A DNA stretch of 64,000 nucleotides from Microscilla marina ATCC 23134 (GTDB lineage: Bacteria > Bacteroidota > Bacteroidia > Cytophagales > Microscillaceae). The position numbers and the translations under genes are program-made. Under the pieces are notes generated by a model. That model saw only the letters and a program-made list of their open reading frames with translations. It made no database searches and was not told the origin of the DNA. The stretch is from positions 1 through 64,000 of the forward strand of contig NZ_AAWS01000040.1 of NCBI RefSeq assembly GCF_000169175.1. The letters are read 5' to 3'. Of the stretch, positions 35,583 to 45,109 are shown one piece after another (the first letter of the stretch is position 1; every line of letters starts with the position of its first letter).

Positions 35583-37634
35583 CTACAAAAACCTAATCAA
35601 CAAAGTTTCGATAAGCAAAAATGCCAGGGCAGCAACGATAAAATACTTCCACAGGTTTACCTGAATATTTTTGGCTTTAAACTCCGTAATAAAATCTTTG
35701 CCTTGTTTAGAGAAATCGTATACCTGCACATTTTTCGCTTTGGCAAAAGTATTCTTAAGCTCCTCCATGCTGTAGTAGTTCAGGTCAGACTCTGCCTTGC
35801 CATAATTAAAGGCAATCAGCCCTTGCTGCTTGCCATTCAGCATGAGTTTATAATAGCCTGCTTCCAGTGCCTGGGCGGGCATTTCGAGCAATAGTTCATC
35901 GCCAATAATACGTTGAGCTGGTACAATCTCCAGCTTGTCCTTTACCAGTTTGTACACTTGATTTTTGGCGGGGTTACTTACCTTCAGTCGCAGCGTTTTT
36001 TCCTGAAAAGTATAGGCAAGGCGTTCACCCGTAGTTTTGCTTGCTGAAGCTATTTTATACATGACTGGTACAAAGATAGCGTGTTTGGCAAGACTGCTAT
36101 AGTCGCCATTGAGCGGTGCTGCACACAAATATACTTTGCCACGCCCTACCCCAAACTGCGACATAAACGGACGACGGTTTTTGTAGGTAAATACATTGTT
36201 GCCAAGGTTGTTCCAGCTTATTACAGCACTGGCAAAGGGCATGTTCATGTTGCGGGGAATGTTGTTAAACATCCCCTTAAAAAACGGATTGCTTGTATTG
36301 GGTACTGCCAGTGTGTTATTGCTGGTTCTTTTAAGAGAGTCTTTGTTGGGAGTTTGAGTTTTGAAACCGCTCACCCTTAAACCTCCCAGAAAACCACCGT
36401 AAGAATTCCCCGGCTTGGCGGCTGGAAATACCACCAGGCTTCCTCCTTTTTGAACAAATTCGCGTAAAGCAGTCACCAAGGCCCCTTCAATGTTGTTGAG
36501 CTCGTTGAGTATGATCAAATCCGATGCTTTGATGCGGTTGTAGTCCAGGGTATTTACATTTTGACTATTGAGCTTAAATACCTTTTCGTTGCTGTACAGG
36601 TTTTGAATGTACCTGGTAGGGTTCTTTTCGTGCAAATGCAAAATATTGATAGAGGTAGAGGCATTGAGCGTAAAGAAGTATTCATTGTCAAACGTTACCG
36701 GAAAGTCTTCAAAGGTGATTTTACCTGCCTTCCAACCTTTACCGTTTACCGTAAAATTAAAACTGGTGACTGCAGTAGCGTTGGCGGGTAGTTCGGCGCT
36801 GGTGGTAGACACTTGCTTGCCGTCAAGAAAAAGCTTGAGCACCAGGTTGGGGTAGTTGTCTTGACTAAAACTTTTTAAGCGTACATTTACCCGGTTGCTT
36901 TCCAGCTCTTTGATAAAGGGGTTTTCCAGCCACACCGAATCTATCATAATGTTAGATGTTTTTTCTGACTTGATAGGTACTATATAGTATTGGTTGGAAG
37001 TGTCTAGTTGTACCTTGTTTAAATCTCCGGCAGTACTTTTCTGAAAGTCGGAAAACCAAAACACCTGATTCTTTTTATTGTTTGAGTACCTGTCCAGCAA
37101 GCTACTTTGGCGCTTATACAATGAGGGAAGGCTGCGGTAAGCATTAGAAAACTTCGTTTCGGTCAGCCGATCGGCTATTTCGTTGGCAGGAATAGGAAAC
37201 TGCTCTTTATTTTCAAAGTTGTTGGTGATTAGCTGAAAGCGGGCATCTTTAGGGAAAACCTTTACCAGATCGGCTATGTATACCGAGGCAAGGTCAAAAT
37301 ACTTATCGTTGCCCAACTCGCTTTGCATACTGTAAGAGTTGTCGAGGTACATACCCACCAACCCACTCAGGTTTTGAATATCTTTTTGGTTTTTGCTGGG
37401 GATAAATGGTTGGGCAAATGCCAACACCAAAGCTGCCACCATACCCAAACGGGATAATAAAATGAGAAATTGTTTGACCCGTCGAAATGAATTAGTTTCG
37501 GTTTTTACATCTTTGAGTAGTACTACATTGGTAAAATATACCCGTTTTACTTTTCTAAAATTGAATAAATGAATGGCGATTGGAATAGCTAGTGCCACTA
37601 ACGCCCACAGGAACAGGGGATATACAAAGTTCAT
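35583..37634 (-). CDS. BatA-domain protein with vWA-like region
   Basis: A 683-residue membrane protein. Residues 1-80 match the BatA N-terminal domain: two transmembrane helices with the conserved link IHLFNFRKVKRVYFTNVVLLKDV. A von Willebrand A-like region follows with a degenerate metal site (YLDNSYSMQSE at about 96-106). The middle contains a glutamine-amidotransferase-like stretch (LREFVQKGGSLVVFPAA). A C-terminal helix anchors the end. Such proteins are common in Bacteroidota near Bat aerotolerance-type operons, but no other bat gene is present here. The exact role is unknown. Confidence 0.87.
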   Translation of the reverse strand: MNFVYPLFLWALVALAIPIAIHLFNFRKVKRVYFTNVVLLKDVKTETNSFRRVKQFLILLSRLGMVAALVLAFAQPFIPSKNQKDIQNLSGLVGMYLDNSYSMQSELGNDKYFDLASVYIADLVKVFPKDARFQLITNNFENKEQFPIPANEIADRLTETKFSNAYRSLPSLYKRQSSLLDRYSNNKKNQVFWFSDFQKSTAGDLNKVQLDTSNQYYIVPIKSEKTSNIMIDSVWLENPFIKELESNRVNVRLKSFSQDNYPNLVLKLFLDGKQVSTTSAELPANATAVTSFNFTVNGKGWKAGKITFEDFPVTFDNEYFFTLNASTSINILHLHEKNPTRYIQNLYSNEKVFKLNSQNVNTLDYNRIKASDLIILNELNNIEGALVTALREFVQKGGSLVVFPAAKPGNSYGGFLGGLRVSGFKTQTPNKDSLKRTSNNTLAVPNTSNPFFKGMFNNIPRNMNMPFASAVISWNNLGNNVFTYKNRRPFMSQFGVGRGKVYLCAAPLNGDYSSLAKHAIFVPVMYKIASASKTTGERLAYTFQEKTLRLKVSNPAKNQVYKLVKDKLEIVPAQRIIGDELLLEMPAQALEAGYYKLMLNGKQQGLIAFNYGKAESDLNYYSMEELKNTFAKAKNVQVYDFSKQGKDFITEFKAKNIQVNLWKYFIVAALAFLLIETLLIRFL

Positions 37635-38175
37635 TCAGTTATAATAAGTTTTTGTATTTTCTATGGTTATTTTTAAACTCAAAACCACCTGCCTATAGCA
37701 AGTAGCATGGAGGGTTGGCATCACTTCTGGTATTACTGATAAAACAATGATTCAAATGATTTGTTTACTCAGTTACAGCATCTTACAAGAAAGGATATTG
37801 TTGTTAGAATAACAAGTTTTCAAAAAAAACATTTACGCTAATATAGCCAAATCACGTATTTGCGTAAGCACAAGCAGGTATTTTAACAATCAGGTAACAA
37901 AGCTTTGAAATAATGTGCTTTTTTTTTATAAATTCCGTTATTTTTACCGCCAATGTTTTTAGTTTTTAGCCTTTAGCTGTTAGTTTTTTCTTGAGCTACG
38001 ATGGACTTTTAGCCGTTAGCTTTTGTTTAACTGTTTGTAGGGAGCTATTAGCTTTTGTTTAACTGTTGATAGTTTTGGCTTTTTATTGAGCTACGATGGG
38101 CTTGTGGCTTGTAGCTTGCACCTTGAGGCTAACTTAGATTTAATCAAATTCGAACTTTTGAAACCTTTACAATTT
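37635..38175. other. Divergent intergenic region upstream of the ppx gene
   Basis: 541 bp. The first 320 bp are AT-rich with no recognised feature and should carry the promoter for the BatA-type gene. The rest is repeat copy 5. The open frame that extends the phosphatase gene upstream to 38086 lies mostly in repeat sequence. Confidence 0.5.
37961..38113 (+). repeat. Interspersed intergenic repeat, copy 5 (first half only)
   Basis: Contains AGCCTTTAGCTGTTAG, GAGCTACGATGG and CTGTTTGTAGGGAGC units but lacks the ATTCGTAATTC half. It ends about 60 bp before the phosphatase start. Confidence 0.7.
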
Positions 38176-39126
38176 ATGCTACAACAACGGGTAGCCGTCA
38201 TAGATTTAGGAACCAACACATTCCACCTTTTAATTGCCGAAACCACCAAGCAGGGCTTTCAGAAACTATATTCAGATAAGGTACCCGTAAAGATTGGAGA
38301 AGGGGGGATTTCTGAAGGCATGATTACCAACGAAGCCCAAACCCGCGCCCTGGCAGCCATAGACAAGATCAATGATATACTGCAGCAATACAAAGTACCC
38401 GAAAGCAAAATATGGGTAGTGGCTACCAGTGCTTTTCGTAGTGCCAAAAACGGGCAGGCACTTGCCGATACTATAGAAGAACGCACTGGCTTTAAAGTAG
38501 ATATTATAGATGGAAGCAAAGAGGCCGAATACATTTATTTTGGGGCAAAAACAGCCCTGGACATTGGCGACACTACATCGTTGATTATGGACATTGGCGG
38601 GGGAAGCGTAGAGTTTATCATTGCCAATCAGAAACGTATTTTTTGGAAACAAAGTTTTGAAATTGGCGGACAACGCCTGCTCGACCAGTTTATGCGTACC
38701 GACCCTATTACCGAGTTGGACATTCAGCGAATGAATATATTTTTAGAAGAAAAGCTCTGGGGAATGAGCGAGGTGGTGTTCAATTATTCGCCCAAGATGC
38801 TGATTGGTTGCTCTGGTACTTTTGACACCCTCACCGAAATAAACGACGCCCGATACCCCAAAGGGCAAAGTACGCGCTTGTCAAAAACCGAGTCGGAAAT
38901 GGATTTAGACGACTTTCATGAGGTATACCAGGCGTTGGTTTGGAAAGGCCGCAGCGAACGCCTAAAGGTAAAGGGAATGGTAGAAATGCGCGCCGATATG
39001 ATTGTAGTGGCGGTGTGTCTGATTCGCTTTATTATGGATCGTTACGACCTTGAGCATATCAGAATGTCGTCTTACTCGCTCAAAGAAGGTTTGTTGAGCA
39101 AAATGTTGGGCGAGATGATGGATTAG
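38176..39126 (+). CDS. ppx: Ppx/GppA exopolyphosphatase family protein
   Basis: 316 residues from the ATG at 38176; upstream in-frame codons lie in intergenic repeat DNA. The ASKHA-fold signatures are present: VIDLGTNTFHLLIAE near the N terminus (phosphate-1 loop), ATSAFRSAKNG, and IMDIGGGSVEFII (phosphate-2 loop). This is the short two-domain form without the C-terminal HD region. It hydrolyses terminal phosphate from polyphosphate or pppGpp, linking phosphate storage and the stringent response. The choice between Ppx and GppA activity cannot be made from sequence. Confidence 0.92.
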   Translation: MLQQRVAVIDLGTNTFHLLIAETTKQGFQKLYSDKVPVKIGEGGISEGMITNEAQTRALAAIDKINDILQQYKVPESKIWVVATSAFRSAKNGQALADTIEERTGFKVDIIDGSKEAEYIYFGAKTALDIGDTTSLIMDIGGGSVEFIIANQKRIFWKQSFEIGGQRLLDQFMRTDPITELDIQRMNIFLEEKLWGMSEVVFNYSPKMLIGCSGTFDTLTEINDARYPKGQSTRLSKTESEMDLDDFHEVYQALVWKGRSERLKVKGMVEMRADMIVVAVCLIRFIMDRYDLEHIRMSSYSLKEGLLSKMLGEMMD

Positions 39127-39144
39127 TGTTACGTGTTTGTGGGG

Positions 39145-39366
39145 GCTTTTAGCTTTTTGTAGCTTTAGCCATTAGCTTTTAGCCTTTTTTTGGCTGTTCG
39201 TATGGAGCTTTTAGCTTTTTCTTGAGTTACGATGAGCTATCATATTTGCGAATTAGTTAGGAGTTGGTAACCCGTAGTCTTAGCTACGCTTGCGCTCACT
39301 TGTAATTCGTAATTCTCTCATTCGTAATTAAACAATTCGTAATTAAAAAGCTTCGCTTCGCGCTAA
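39145..39366 (+). repeat. Interspersed intergenic repeat, copy 6
   Basis: GGGGCTTTTAGC, TTTTTTTGGCTGTTCGTA and GAGTTACGATGAGC units, then ATCATATTTGCGAATTAG, then CACTTGTAATTCGTAATTC and CTTCGCTTCGCGC. It ends 10 bp before the LysE-type gene. Confidence 0.75.
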
Positions 39367-39376
39367 ATTATTAAAA

Positions 39377-39994
39377 ATGACTTATATTTTACACTTTATT
39401 CTAGGGTTTGCGGCCAGTTTTCTGGGTACGTTGCCCTTTGGACCCATCAACCTCTCTATGGTAGATACCACCCTCAAAGGCGGCTTAAGGGTAGGTCTGC
39501 GGTTTTCGGTAGCGGCTGCCCTGGTCGAAATTGCCCAATCGTTGTTTGCCTATAGCTTTGGTATGCTTATTACCCGTTATCTTGAACACAATGTATGGAT
39601 CCAGCTCACAGTATTTGTAGTATTGTTTGCTATTGGGGCAGTTTTTTTTACGCGCAAAGAAAAAGAAGACGCCAGTGTAGAAAGCGGTCGAAAAATATCG
39701 CCTTTTGCCAGGGGAGCCATTGTAGGGTTGCTCAATCCGCAGGCATTGCCCTTTTGGGTAGCCGTCATAGCAGCCCTCAAATCATCACATTGGTTAAGTT
39801 TTGCCGTGTGGGACTTTATCCTCTTGTTTTTGCTGGGAGTATCTTTGGGCAAGTTGGTTGCTTTGTTACTCTATGGCAAACTCAGTTTGTGGATCGTACA
39901 ACGCATTTCGTCGCTGAGCCACTGGATGAACCGCATCATTGGCAGTATTTTTATTTTGCTGGCGCTTATTCAAGTGGCTAAAATGTTTAGTTAA
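39377..39994 (+). CDS. LysE-family amino-acid exporter
   Basis: A 205-residue, six-helix membrane protein. The N-terminal GFAASFLGTLPFGPINLSMVDTTLK is typical of LysE/RhtB exporters, as is GLLNPQALPFWVAV in the fourth segment. It probably exports an amino acid or related metabolite. Repeat copy 6 abuts the start codon, so its promoter is likely within the repeat. A bidirectional terminator follows. Confidence 0.9.
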   Translation: MTYILHFILGFAASFLGTLPFGPINLSMVDTTLKGGLRVGLRFSVAAALVEIAQSLFAYSFGMLITRYLEHNVWIQLTVFVVLFAIGAVFFTRKEKEDASVESGRKISPFARGAIVGLLNPQALPFWVAVIAALKSSHWLSFAVWDFILLFLLGVSLGKLVALLLYGKLSLWIVQRISSLSHWMNRIIGSIFILLALIQVAKMFS

Positions 39995-40158
39995 TAATGT
40001 AGACTAAACGTGCGATGTTTTTTACAAAAAAGGTCAGTATAGTTCGTGGTTACAACACTTTTATGAATGTGTGTAGGTTGGTTCTTAGACCTGGCTATTT
40101 TTAAGCAATAAAAAGCGCAGGATCAAACCCCAACTTTGTTTGTAAGATAGTTGCCAAC

Positions 40159-40191
40159 AAAAAAAGCGAAGCCCAACGAGCTTCGCTTTTT
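40159..40191. terminator. Bidirectional terminator between the LysE and TonB-receptor genes
   Basis: AAAAAAGCGAAGC and GCTTCGCTTTTTG form a 12-bp stem around a 7-base loop. A and T runs on both sides serve the two converging genes. Confidence 0.9.
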
Positions 40192-40241
40192 GCCAAAGTG
40201 CTTATCCTTTGGTGAGTAGGTAATACATCTAATCTATAACA

Positions 40242-42635
40242 TCATAGTTCTACAATGATACCTATGCTAGGCAACACATTGCCTGCAATATTGTCTAAAA
40301 ACTTCCCCTGATACAGGTTGGGGTTGTTGGGATCTCTTACCGGGTTGCCTTGATCGTCGCGTACCACATCTATATTGTCTTGAAACTGTACCTGCGCATT
40401 GGTTACATTCTGAATATCAAAGAACACATTCAAGCTCCACTTCTTAAAAAACCATTTTTTATCTAAACGAACATCTACCTGATAAAAAGCACTGTTTCGT
40501 TCGGTGTTCAATCGGGTATAGTCAGGAATGCCCTGCCCGGCAATGTCCCAGTTGGCAGGGGTAAGCGTAGCGTTTAGGTCAAATGGTGTAAAGGGTGCCC
40601 CTCCCGAAAACAAGATACGGGTACCAAACTCCCAGTTGTTGCCAAACTTATAACCACCAGTCAAGCTAAGTATATGTCGGTTGTCCCAGGCAGACGCCAC
40701 AAACTCATCGTTACGGTCTTTGAACTCACTACGTACCAGCGTGTAAGCCAAAATACCATAAATGCCCTTGCTAAACTTGCGTTGTACGAGTAGCTCCAGA
40801 CCATAAGCGCGCCCTACCGACGATGAGTTTACAGGGTCGTTGCCTATGACACCAAAATCGGCTCCCAGGTTTGCAAGTGAGATTTGCTCTCTGATAAGAA
40901 AGGGGTAGTTTTCATAAAATTTATAAAAACCTTCTACAGTTATTCGGGTGTTGCTTGCCGGAAGGTTGTACTCAAAACCAGTCACCAACTGCGAGTTTTT
41001 AATGTATTTAATATCGTTGGCCTTATTGACAAAGGTATCGCCTTCTTTGTAGCCCAAAATAGTATAAGCAGGCAGTTGATAATAAATACCCGTGTTGAAG
41101 TTCCACGAAAAAGTAGGGGTAAAGCTATACGATGCCGAAAAACGCGGCGACAATTGGTTGGCAAGGTTACTCATCTCTTCTGAGTAATCGTTGGCATCGG
41201 CACGCAAACCTAAAGATAGTGCGAGCTTATCTTCAAAAAACGAACGACTCACCTGTACCGAAGCGCCCCATTTATTAATGTCTAGTTCCGATTGTACGCT
41301 TTTGGTAATGGGAGCACTATTAGGAATCACTACTTGGTTGTCGGTACTGTTGGTGTATTGTGCCAACTCATATTGCAACGACAGGTTTAGTTTCCAGCCC
41401 CCGGCTTCTATGTAATCTTCCAGCCTAAACTTGTTTTCAATCTCCCGCGATTTGTAATCTAAAATACGGGGCAGGCTTTCGTCGTTGCCCGGGTGTTTGT
41501 ACAAGTTATTGTTCAACGCATTTCGGCTCACAATCAACGAATAGCTGCCGTTTTCACGAAACCAGTCATACTTGGCACCTATAGTATAGTTCCATTGCTC
41601 GGTTACGGGTAGGTTGTTTAAGGTATAGCGCTGTTCTTCGGTGTCGTTGGCATCCAGGTTGAGCCTAAACTGGTCAATTGCCCCCAGGCCAATAATACTC
41701 AGCTGGCTTTTCTTGCCAAATTTGTGCTTGTACTTGAGCTGGAAGTCGTTGTAAGTAGGTAAAAAGGGCAGCTCTAAGGCAGCAAATAAAAACTGTAGGT
41801 AGGAGCGACGCGCCGAAAGAATCACACTTGAGTTTTTGGTCACTGGTCCTTCAAGCGTAATGCCCACGTCGGTAGCACTTACAATTCCGTTGGCTGTCCA
41901 GCGGTCGGTGCGCCCATCTTTTTGTTTAAACTCCAGTACAGAACTTAAGGCATTGCCCCGGTTTGCCGGAAAGGCACCCGAATAAAACTCTACCTCTCTG
42001 ATAAAGTCCACATTGATAAGCCCCACCGGACCACCCGATGAACCCTGGGTAGCAAAGTGGTTGATATTGGGAACTTCTATGCCATCCAAAAAGAAACGGT
42101 TTTCGTTGGGAGCGCCCCCTCTTACAATCACATCGTTGCGAAAAGCGGGTACTGCTGCCACCCCAGGCAAAGTCCTGATCACCTTAGAAATGTCACGGTT
42201 GCCACCAGGGTTTCTTTTAATTTCGTTGGTACCAATGGTACGCAATGACACGGGGCTTTCGGTGGTTTTCAGAAAACTAGAGCTTGCCGTTACGGTCACT
42301 GTTTCCAACTTGGTGGTTTCTTCTTCTAACCCTATGTTTGCTATAGCTGGGCGGGCTGGAGTAACCTCTACTTCGAACACCACCTTTTTCTTAAAACCAA
42401 TGTAAGACACTTCCAGGTTATACAAACCTCCCTTGAGCCCGGTAAGGGCATACTTGCCGTCTATATCGGTAGTTACTCCGTTAGACGTACCCTGAATAAC
42501 CACTGTAGCAAAAGGAATACTTTCGTTGTTTTTCTTGTCGAATACCCGTCCGCTTATCTTACCACTTTGGGCCCAGGCAAGCGAACTTATCAGCATAATT
42601 GCTACAAAAATGAAGTGCTTTGTAAATTTTATCAT
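40242..42635 (-). CDS. TonB-dependent outer-membrane receptor
   Basis: A 797-residue receptor. The signal peptide (KHFIFVAIMLISSLAWAQ) is followed by a CarboxypepD-regulatory-like beta domain (about 25-110: SGRVFDKKNNESIPFATVVI, YALTGLKGGLYNLEVSYIGF). The plug follows (about 120-240: ISKVIRTLPGVAAVPAFRND, VIVRGGAPNENRFFLDGIEV), then a beta-barrel to the C terminus. It imports an unknown ligand across the outer membrane with ExbB-ExbD-TonB. No SusD-type partner is adjacent, so a glycan system is less likely. A MarR-like regulator is divergent at 42757, 121 bp away, and may control it. Confidence 0.94.
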   Translation of the reverse strand: MIKFTKHFIFVAIMLISSLAWAQSGKISGRVFDKKNNESIPFATVVIQGTSNGVTTDIDGKYALTGLKGGLYNLEVSYIGFKKKVVFEVEVTPARPAIANIGLEEETTKLETVTVTASSSFLKTTESPVSLRTIGTNEIKRNPGGNRDISKVIRTLPGVAAVPAFRNDVIVRGGAPNENRFFLDGIEVPNINHFATQGSSGGPVGLINVDFIREVEFYSGAFPANRGNALSSVLEFKQKDGRTDRWTANGIVSATDVGITLEGPVTKNSSVILSARRSYLQFLFAALELPFLPTYNDFQLKYKHKFGKKSQLSIIGLGAIDQFRLNLDANDTEEQRYTLNNLPVTEQWNYTIGAKYDWFRENGSYSLIVSRNALNNNLYKHPGNDESLPRILDYKSREIENKFRLEDYIEAGGWKLNLSLQYELAQYTNSTDNQVVIPNSAPITKSVQSELDINKWGASVQVSRSFFEDKLALSLGLRADANDYSEEMSNLANQLSPRFSASYSFTPTFSWNFNTGIYYQLPAYTILGYKEGDTFVNKANDIKYIKNSQLVTGFEYNLPASNTRITVEGFYKFYENYPFLIREQISLANLGADFGVIGNDPVNSSSVGRAYGLELLVQRKFSKGIYGILAYTLVRSEFKDRNDEFVASAWDNRHILSLTGGYKFGNNWEFGTRILFSGGAPFTPFDLNATLTPANWDIAGQGIPDYTRLNTERNSAFYQVDVRLDKKWFFKKWSLNVFFDIQNVTNAQVQFQDNIDVVRDDQGNPVRDPNNPNLYQGKFLDNIAGNVLPSIGIIVEL

Positions 42636-42756
42636 TGCTATAAATTATTAAAAATATATTTCTTTTACGTATTAAATTTACTATATTTATAATGTTTTCG
42701 TAACTAAAACAATGTCGACTAAGTATTGTTTAGAAATAGTATAAAAAATTTACGCA

Positions 42757-43410
42757 ATGCATAAAAGGTATAAATTGATCAGCGATTTGGTGCGTCTTAC
42801 CGCAAGGTTTGAAGAAGAAGTATCAGATCAGGAATTAGATATTATGAATTTTACTGCCTGGCTCAACGATCAGGTGCAAGGCAATGAGGAACTTGCCAAA
42901 GATGAAAACTCGCGCACATACCCTGCTCCCAGTTTAGATGTGCAGCTGTCTTCGGTGGTGGGTTATTTGTATAGGTATGCCAAACATTATAGTAAAAAAG
43001 CCTTGAAAGACTCGCCACTCACTACATTGGACGACTATGTTTTTTTGGCAACAGTGATGATAAAACCAGGCATGACCAAATCGGAGGTAATACAAGAGCA
43101 TTTACTTGAGATTACGTCAGGGGCTGAAATACTGAAACGTTTGCAAAAACATGGGTTTATAGAAGATTATGAAAATCCAGACGACAAACGATCTAAGAAA
43201 CTTAAGGTAACCTCCGCTGGAATGCAGGCACTACAAACTGCCCAGGCTGATATGAGTCAGGCTGCCCAAATTGTAGGGGGTAACTTAAGCGATCAGGAAA
43301 AAATGAGGGTATTACAGATAGGGTACAAGCTGAAGGCGTTTCACGATGAAATACACGCGGAGGATAAAAAATCGCCTTTAAAAGATATTTTGGATAAGTA
43401 TTTTGAGTGA
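42757..43410 (+). CDS. MarR-like winged-helix regulator
   Basis: A 217-residue protein. The N-terminal 75 residues are helical. A winged helix-turn-helix lies at about residues 90-160: LTTLDDYVFLATVMIKPGMTKSEVIQEHL, EILKRLQKHGFIEDYENPDDKRSKKLKVTSAG. The wing pattern DDKRSKK is characteristic of MarR. It is divergent from the TonB receptor gene and is the obvious candidate to regulate it and itself. A MarR-type ligand would be a small molecule; none can be named. Confidence 0.83.
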   Translation: MHKRYKLISDLVRLTARFEEEVSDQELDIMNFTAWLNDQVQGNEELAKDENSRTYPAPSLDVQLSSVVGYLYRYAKHYSKKALKDSPLTTLDDYVFLATVMIKPGMTKSEVIQEHLLEITSGAEILKRLQKHGFIEDYENPDDKRSKKLKVTSAGMQALQTAQADMSQAAQIVGGNLSDQEKMRVLQIGYKLKAFHDEIHAEDKKSPLKDILDKYFE

Positions 43411-43616
43411 ATTGAGACAGTAATCCGCAGCTGCCTTGTGGGATTTTCAAGATTCAGCTCATCGTCCATTCGAGTAAATGTTTACCTGGCGAATATTTGT
43501 AAATCAGTGGCGCATGTTAAAATTGTAATGTTTTATACCTGCCCCAGGTTTCCCGAACCAGGCAGGCGGATCATTAAAGCCCTGCTGAGTGTTTGAGCCA
43601 TCAGTAATGCCGCAAG

Positions 43617-44030
43617 CTACTCTTTGAGCCAAGCCATAGCCTCTGTCAGATTATCAAAGTGCCTGACGGGATTTTGTTTTATGACCTGATTGACTTCTTC
43701 GGTGAGTTGGTTCATTGAGAGGTGAGAAATAAACTCCTGAGGCACTATAACGCAAAATTTATCTACGCTGGGCATTTCGAGTATTGGTGTAGTTATATTT
43801 TCTACCATCCAAAGTTGCAATTCGGGAGAGATAGGGTATTGAAGCTCCCGGTTATCGACCAAAACCAGGCGAGGTTTGGTTTCAAAGATAGAAGCCCTCC
43901 ATTTGAGTAACAATGTCTTGAATTCGCTTTCGCTCATGTGGAGTGTTTCCGACTTGTTGGTGTTGTAGTGTAATGACAATTTCTGGTCAAAGAGAATATC
44001 GTTAAATTTGTCTTTAAGTAGTGTTTCCAT
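43617..44030 (-). CDS. Small SpoIIAA/STAS-like protein, duplicate 1
   Basis: 137 residues from the ATG at 44030 (the frame runs further upstream but lies in non-coding DNA). The arrangement of strands and helices (LSLHYNT, SESEFKTLLLKWRASIF, PRLVLVDNREL, VDKFCVIVPQEF, FDNLTEAMAWLKE) resembles the SpoIIAA-like/STAS fold family common in Bacteroidota. The neighbour at 44696-45109 is about 80% identical by eye and shares the upstream sequence too. Function is unknown. Confidence 0.72.
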   Translation of the reverse strand: METLLKDKFNDILFDQKLSLHYNTNKSETLHMSESEFKTLLLKWRASIFETKPRLVLVDNRELQYPISPELQLWMVENITTPILEMPSVDKFCVIVPQEFISHLSMNQLTEEVNQVIKQNPVRHFDNLTEAMAWLKE

Positions 44031-44276
44031 AATAATGATGTTGAACAATTGAAAAATGGTGAATTTTGAGGGGAAACTAAGATTCAAGCAATCCCTTACT
44101 AGAGTCCTATATACTTATAGGCTATTTTTGAATTAATAGTTTCTTTTTTTCGATAAGTAGTTAGCAGCTGGTAATGAGTGAGCAAAGTTGTTAGATCAAC
44201 GAATAAACTAGCAAATCTTCACTTGAGGCAACAAAGGTATATTTTGAAATTGATAGGGTGGGTAAACATAAAAAAA

Positions 44277-44301
44277 GCATAGAAAAGAAACTTTTCTATG
44301 C
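44277..44301 (-). terminator. Hairpin shared by the duplicated unit, first copy
   Basis: GCATAGAAAAG and CTTTTCTATGC form an 11-bp stem with a 3-base loop; read leftward it is followed by T residues. A near copy is at 45374-45398. It could terminate leftward transcripts of the second duplicate. Confidence 0.6.
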
Positions 44302-44361
44302 ATGCTGTTGGGATGTGCCCTTGCACTCGACTAAGTCAGGTAGTGAAGGGCATGACGATAC

Positions 44362-44693
44362 TTAGGAACGTGTTCAAAATAGGTGTCCAGATTTTGGTTA
44401 AAGACTCAAAGCTGACTGCGGCATTTAGCCTTTGGCAGAGCTCGGCAAAGCGAAGCTTTAGCCATCGGTTTTTGCGGGCAAGGCAACATCCGGGGGATGT
44501 TGAGCCAGACCGTGGGACGGTACCACGGACAATAAAAATAACAAAAGGCAGTAATGAGAACCGCAGAACGAAGTTCAAGCTCTGCGAAGCTAATTTATTC
44601 TAAACCGGACAGCTTCAAAGTCCCGATTTCTTATCGGGGTTATTGTTGAGGGCTATGCCCGAAATCCCGTTTACGGGGCGAACATGTTCCTTA
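44362..44693. mobile_element. MITE-like element, copy B (inverted relative to copy A)
   Basis: Ends TTAGGAACGTGTTC (44362-44375) and GAACATGTTCCTTA (44680-44693) are inverted repeats matching at 12 of 14 positions (13 or 14 if counted from TAGGAAC). The interior is the reverse complement of the element at 33329-33676, including CAACATCCGGGGGATGTTG and the CCGTGGGACGGTACCACGG hairpin. It lies between two duplicated genes and ends 3 bp from the stop codon of the second. Confidence 0.68.
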
Positions 44694-44695
44694 GC

Positions 44696-45109
44696 TTACT
44701 CTTTAAGCCAAGCCATTGCCTCTGTCAGACTACCAAAATACCTGATGTGATTTTTTTCTATGACATTATTGGCTTCTTCGGTAAATTGGGTGATCGAGAG
44801 ATGAGAAATAAACTCCTCAGGCATTACAAAGCAAAATTTGTCTACGCCAGGCATTTCCAATACTGGAGTACTTATGTGTTCTACCATCCAGAGTTGTATT
44901 TCGGGAGAAATAGGGTATTGAAACTCTCGGTTATCGACCAAAACCAGGCGAGGTTTAGTTTCAAAGACCGAAGCTCTCCACTTAAGTAACATTTCCCTGA
45001 ATTCGCTTTCGCTCATATCAAACGTGTCAGACTTGTTGGTGTTGTAGTGTAACGATAATTTCTGGTCAAAGAGAATATCGTTAAACTTGTCTTTGATGAG
45101 TATTTCCAT
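44696..45109 (-). CDS. Small SpoIIAA/STAS-like protein, duplicate 2
   Basis: 137 residues, same length and fold pattern as the product of 43617-44030 (LIKDKFNDILFDQKLSLHY, MAWLKE end). Differences are spread through the protein, so the copies have been diverging for some time. The upstream 190 bp, including the GCATAGAAAAG hairpin, are also duplicated. The stop codon sits 3 bp from the end of the MITE-like element, which inserted between the copies or took part in the duplication. Confidence 0.72.
   Translation of the reverse strand: MEILIKDKFNDILFDQKLSLHYNTNKSDTFDMSESEFREMLLKWRASVFETKPRLVLVDNREFQYPISPEIQLWMVEHISTPVLEMPGVDKFCFVMPEEFISHLSITQFTEEANNVIEKNHIRYFGSLTEAMAWLKE

Noticed and set aside
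38086-38175. Longer N terminus for the Ppx/GppA protein
   Set aside because: The extra codons come from intergenic repeat DNA, and the family start fits the ATG at 38176.
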